Source: an uncultured Collinsella sp.
Lineage (GTDB): Bacteria; Actinomycetota; Coriobacteriia; Coriobacteriales; Coriobacteriaceae
Direction: 5' to 3'
DNA: 8,262 bases
Assembly (NCBI GenBank): GCA_902470895.1
Contig: CABRID010000089.1
Location: forward strand, 1 to 8,262
Part shown: positions 5,015 through 8,262 of the stretch, piece by piece
Layout of the letters: each line of letters opens with the position of its first letter
Numbering within the stretch: position 1 is the first letter of the stretch
Notes under the pieces: generated by a model
The model's input: only the letters and a program-made list of their open reading frames with translations
Database searches by the model: none
What the model was told of the DNA's origin: nothing
Program-made: the position numbers and the translations under genes

Positions 5015-6772
5015 ATGAACGAGATCAAGTGCCCGCATTGCGGCGAAGTTTTTAAGGTCGATGCGTCCGGTTATGCGGATATCGTCAAGCAGGTGCGCGA
5101 TGCCGAGTTCTCGCGCGATCTTGATGAGCGTGTAAAGGCCGTCCAGCGTGAGGGGGAGCAGGCGTTGGAGCTTGAGCGCTCTCGTTCGACGGCCGCCCTG
5201 CAGGAGGTGGAGTCTCAGCGTAGCGCTCAACTTGCCGAGCAGAAAAACGCCGCGGCTCAGGAGCTGGCACAAGAGGTTGCCAAGCGTGATGCCGAGCTTG
5301 CCGAATTGCGTGCCAAGCTCGAGGGCGCTGCCGCAGAGCGCGAGAGTGCAAGCCAGCGCGCGGCGGTTGAGGCCCGTGCCGACGCTCAGAAGGAGAACGC
5401 CGAGCTCCAGCGCGAAATCGACAACTTGCGTGCGCAGCTGGGGCGCAAAGATGATGAAGCCAAGCTTGCCGAGGCTTCGGCGCGCAATGCTGCTCAAAAC
5501 GATTTAGCCGCACGTGATGCTCAGATTGCCGAGCTGCAGGCCAGACTTGCCGCGGCGGACAAGGCACGGGAGATGGCGCTTGCCGCTGCCGCGGCCGAGT
5601 CGCAGCGTGAGCTCGATGCCGCTCGCAACGAGGCCGAGCGCACGCTTGCTGACTATCAAGCGAAGGTGCAGGAGAAGTTTTCTGCCGCAAAGGCTCAGTC
5701 TGAGCAGGAGGCCGAGGGTCTGCGTGCGCAGCTGCGCGAGCAGGAGCTGATGGCAAAAATGAACCTGTCTGAGGCGGTTGCCGCGGCGGAGCGAGAGCGC
5801 GATGAAGCGCGTGCCAAACTGACGAGCGAGTTGGCAGTGCGCGATTCGCGCGAGGAGCAGGCTAAGGCAGCACACGAGCTTGCGCTTGCGCAGGCCAAGC
5901 GCGCGAGCGATGACCTGATTCGCTACAAGGATGAAGAGATCGAGCGCCTTAAGGACATGAAGGTCCGCCTGTCCACCAAGATGGTGGGCGAGTCGCTCGA
6001 ACAGCACTGCGAGACCGAGTTTAACCGTCTGCGTATGACGGCGTTTCCTAACGCGTACTTCGAGAAAGATAACGATGCGTCCGAGGGCACCAAGGGCGAC
6101 TTTATCTTCCGCGAGTGCGATGCGAGCGGCAACGAGGTCATTTCGATTATGTTCGAGATGAAAAACGAGAACGACGAAACCGCGACCAAACACAAGAACG
6201 AGGATTTCTTTAAGAAGCTCGATCACGATCGTCGCCAGAAAGGCTGCGAGTATGCGGTGCTCTGCACGCTGCTCGAGCCCGAGAGCGAGCTTTACAACGC
6301 GGGAATCGTAGACGTGAGCTATCGCTACGAGAAGATGTATGTGATCCGCCCGCAGTTCTTCATTCCCATCATTACGCTGCTGCGCAATGCTGCCATGGGT
6401 TCGCTTCGCTATAAGCAGGAGCTGGCGGAGTACAAGCAGCAGAATATCGATGTCACGAACTTCGAAGCCAAGATGGAGAAGTTCAAGAACGATTTCGGCC
6501 GCAACTACGAGATCGCGAGCCGCAAGTTCCAAACGGCAATCGATGAGATCGACAAGACGATTAGCCATCTGCAGAAAACCAAGGAGGCGTTGCTGTCCTC
6601 CGAGAACAATCTGCGCCTAGCCAACAAGAAGGCCGACGATCTTACCATTCGCAAGCTCACGTGGGGCAACAAGACCATGAAGGCGGCGTTTGACGAGGCG
6701 CGCGAGGCTGCGCCGGAGACAAGCGATGCGCCAGCCGAGGCGGATTCGTATGAGGTCGAGGATGCCGAATAG
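5015..6772 (+). CDS. Zinc-knuckle, coiled-coil DUF2130 protein, 585 aa
   Basis: Three parts are visible. Residues 1-36 carry a CPHCG knuckle (Cys6, Cys9) with the VFKVDASGYADIVKQVRDAEF signature typical of DUF2130 proteins. Residues about 37-320 form a long Ala/Glu/Arg-rich coiled coil, which seems longer than in the usual family member of roughly 400-450 residues. Residues about 320-560 are the DUF2130 domain. In it, Glu326 in VGESLE, Asp362 in KGDF and Glu381-Met-Lys383 in FEMK have the order and spacing of a PD-(D/E)XK nuclease site, so DNA cleavage is possible but unproven. The tail from 563 is acidic and low-complexity. GAGGAG 5 nt before ATG 5015 fixes the start. A terminator lies just upstream, so the gene must have its own promoter in 4957-5014; only weak boxes (TTGTCC at 4955, TAGAAG at 4979) are visible. 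It converges on the helicase gene. Confidence 0.88.
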   Translation: MNEIKCPHCGEVFKVDASGYADIVKQVRDAEFSRDLDERVKAVQREGEQALELERSRSTAALQEVESQRSAQLAEQKNAAAQELAQEVAKRDAELAELRAKLEGAAAERESASQRAAVEARADAQKENAELQREIDNLRAQLGRKDDEAKLAEASARNAAQNDLAARDAQIAELQARLAAADKAREMALAAAAAESQRELDAARNEAERTLADYQAKVQEKFSAAKAQSEQEAEGLRAQLREQELMAKMNLSEAVAAAERERDEARAKLTSELAVRDSREEQAKAAHELALAQAKRASDDLIRYKDEEIERLKDMKVRLSTKMVGESLEQHCETEFNRLRMTAFPNAYFEKDNDASEGTKGDFIFRECDASGNEVISIMFEMKNENDETATKHKNEDFFKKLDHDRRQKGCEYAVLCTLLEPESELYNAGIVDVSYRYEKMYVIRPQFFIPIITLLRNAAMGSLRYKQELAEYKQQNIDVTNFEAKMEKFKNDFGRNYEIASRKFQTAIDEIDKTISHLQKTKEALLSSENNLRLANKKADDLTIRKLTWGNKTMKAAFDEAREAAPETSDAPAEADSYEVEDAE

Positions 6773-6791
6773 GGTATAGCGGATAGTGCAA

Positions 6792-6829
6792 AAGCGGGGC
6801 CGCTGGCGATGTTGCCAGCGGCCCCGCTT
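6792..6829. terminator. Bidirectional terminator between convergent genes
   Basis: A perfect 16-bp stem (6792-6807 with 6814-6829) closes a 6-nt loop. On the minus strand it is followed by TTTT, ending the helicase message. On the plus strand a weaker T-containing tract (CGTTTCG) follows. It sits between the DUF2130 stop (6772) and the helicase stop (6852), serving both. Confidence 0.85.
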
Positions 6830-6851
6830 CGTTTCGTCCCATTCTGTTCGG

Positions 6852-8262
6852 CTAGTCCTCGAGCAGGTCCTCGATAAAGCCGACGCGGTAGTTTTTGAAA
6901 ATGACCTCGCCGCCGTCTTGTGTGGCGTCCAGATCGACATCGCCCATGATGCCAAAATCGTGGTCGCCGTCCTCGTCGGCAAAAATCTGGTGCACGTGCC
7001 ATACGTGCAGCGTCTTCTCGTCGGACTCATCGATGGAAAACATCGCGGCGCTGCGGGCGTCTCCGTCGGTGAGGATTTCCTCGTGCTGATCATGGTAGGC
7101 ATCGAGCGCCTTTTGCCAGCGGATCTCGCTCATGCCCCAGTCGTCGTCGAGCTCGCCCAGGTCGCGCACGTGCTCGCGGGCGGCAAGGGTCACGCGGCGG
7201 AAGAGCGCGTTGCGCACCAACAGCGTGCAGCCGCGGCGGTCCGCCACGACCTCGTCGATGCCCTGCGGCGGCGCGGCGTCGAGGGCTGCCGGGTTGCCGG
7301 CGTTCTCCCACTCGTCCACCAGACTCGAGTCGACCGAGCGCACCACAAAGCCCAGCCACGAGATAATGTCGCGCAGGCGCTCGTCGCGCTTCTCGATGGG
7401 CACGGTGCGGTCGAGTGAACGATAGGCTTCTGCCAGGTAGCGCAGCAAAATGCCCTCGGAGCGGGCGATGCCGAGCTTTTGAATGTAGCCCTTAAAATCG
7501 CTCGTGCTTTCCAGCATATCGCGCAGAACGCTCTTGGGAGAGAGCTGATAGTCGTTGGCCCAGGGCACTTCCTGGCAGTACTTGTCAAAAGCGGCGTCGA
7601 GCAAATCCTCGAGCGGCTTTTCGTACGTGACGTCTTGAATGCGCTCCAAGCGCTCCTCATATTCGACGCCGTCAGCCTTCATTTCTGCCATCGCGCGGTC
7701 GCGCGCGGCGCGCTCCTGTGCACGCAGCACCTGTTTGGGATCCTCGAGCGTTGCCTCGACCATCGAGATCAGATCCATGGTATAGGTCTCACTCTCGGGG
7801 TCGAGCAGCTCCAACGCGGCAAGCAAGAACGGCGAGAGCGGCTGATCGAGCGCGAAGTCCTCGGGCAGATCGACCGTCAGCGCATAGTCGATGTCCGGCG
7901 CGGCGTCAGTCGGGGCGTCGGGCGCGGGCGGCACCTCGGTGCGAACGACGACGCCGGAATCGATGAGCGTGGCGAAGATTTCGTCGGCGCGAACCTCGAG
8001 CTTAGCCTTTTCCTCGGGAGTCTGCAGGCTCGTCTCGATGAGGTCGTGTACGCGGGTTCGGGCATCGCCGCCCTGCTCGACCACGCTAATCACCATGGAG
8101 TGCGTGATGCGCAGGCGCGGCTTGAGCGTCTCGGGCTGCGTCTCGATCAGGCGCACAAAGGTCTGCTTGTTCCAGGTGACAAAGCCCTCGGGGGCCTTTT
8201 TCTTTTTAATCTTACGGAGTTTTTTGGGGTCGTCGCCCGCTTTGGCCATAAGCTTGGCGTTT
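6852..8262 (-). CDS. DEAD/DEAH helicase C-terminal part (DUF3516), 5' end outside window
   Basis: The 469 visible residues match the DUF3516 region found at the C-terminus of actinobacterial DEAD/DEAH-box helicases. Signs include a Lys-rich linker (PKKLRKIKKKKAPEGFVTW), the segment SEGILLRYLAEAYRSL about 265 residues in, and a terminal beta-rich part with LHVWHVHQIFADEDGDHDF. An ATG exists at 8249, but the frame stays open to the window edge (Asn-Ala-Lys-Leu precede the Met) and that ATG has no ribosome binding sequence. The ATPase and helicase core, with Walker and DEAD/DEAH motifs, should lie to the right of this window. The full family protein is usually about 830-870 residues. The role is probably RNA or DNA unwinding; the DUF3516 function is not known. 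It ends at a TAG followed by the shared terminator. Confidence 0.85.
   Translation of the reverse strand, partial: NAKLMAKAGDDPKKLRKIKKKKAPEGFVTWNKQTFVRLIETQPETLKPRLRITHSMVISVVEQGGDARTRVHDLIETSLQTPEEKAKLEVRADEIFATLIDSGVVVRTEVPPAPDAPTDAAPDIDYALTVDLPEDFALDQPLSPFLLAALELLDPESETYTMDLISMVEATLEDPKQVLRAQERAARDRAMAEMKADGVEYEERLERIQDVTYEKPLEDLLDAAFDKYCQEVPWANDYQLSPKSVLRDMLESTSDFKGYIQKLGIARSEGILLRYLAEAYRSLDRTVPIEKRDERLRDIISWLGFVVRSVDSSLVDEWENAGNPAALDAAPPQGIDEVVADRRGCTLLVRNALFRRVTLAAREHVRDLGELDDDWGMSEIRWQKALDAYHDQHEEILTDGDARSAAMFSIDESDEKTLHVWHVHQIFADEDGDHDFGIMGDVDLDATQDGGEVIFKNYRVGFIEDLLED

Noticed and set aside
5504..6568. 354-residue minus-strand frame within the DUF2130 gene
   Set aside because: Its Leu-rich translation mirrors the Glu/Lys/Gln codons of the coiled coil on the plus strand. 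There is no independent domain or start signal.

Overview
The window looks like chromosomal core or near-core DNA from an anaerobic, moderately GC-rich actinobacterium. A gut Coriobacteriia member such as Collinsella is my best guess. The guess rests on an N-terminal-rubredoxin ('reverse') rubrerythrin typical of anaerobes, a DUF3516-type helicase C-terminus typical of actinobacteria, strong GGAGG-type ribosome binding sites and codon bias toward G/C at third positions. I see no transposase, phage gene, CRISPR array, tRNA or rRNA.

Layout. Positions 1-152 hold no recognisable gene. A terminator (153-183) ends a leftward rubrerythrin gene (218-778), which has its own promoter and a structured 5' leader. 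A divergent intergenic region (779-1034) follows. It carries two similar imperfect palindromes resembling binding sites for the NADH-sensing repressor Rex. Rightward from there run an iron-dependent alcohol dehydrogenase (1035-2255) and an aldehyde dehydrogenase (2264-3643), tightly coupled with an 8-nt gap. Short genes follow in the same direction: a possible 48-codon leader frame (3664-3810) overlapping a stand-alone HIRAN-domain protein (3735-4061), a 60-residue charge-segregated protein (4080-4262), and a calcineurin-like metallophosphoesterase (4329-4874). The next intergenic region (4875-5014) contains a perfect 22-bp palindrome with a REP-like core, overlapping a rho-independent terminator. 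A 585-residue zinc-knuckle/coiled-coil/DUF2130 protein follows (5015-6772). It converges, through a shared 16-bp terminator hairpin, on the 3' part of a leftward helicase gene (6852-8262) that runs off the right edge.

How the genes fit together. The left half reads as a redox module: peroxide detoxification at NADH expense, divergent from an alcohol/aldehyde oxidoreductase pair that exchanges reducing equivalents with NAD(P)H. Rex-type control of the dehydrogenase pair would make physiological sense but is inferred from motif shape only. The right half holds proteins with nucleic-acid-related domains (HIRAN, phosphoesterase, a nuclease-like DUF2130 fold, a helicase). Nothing in the sequence proves they act together. 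No clearly novel multi-gene system is evident; the most interesting signals are the paired operators, the palindrome/terminator overlap, the frame overlap at the HIRAN gene and the nuclease-like residues in the DUF2130 protein.
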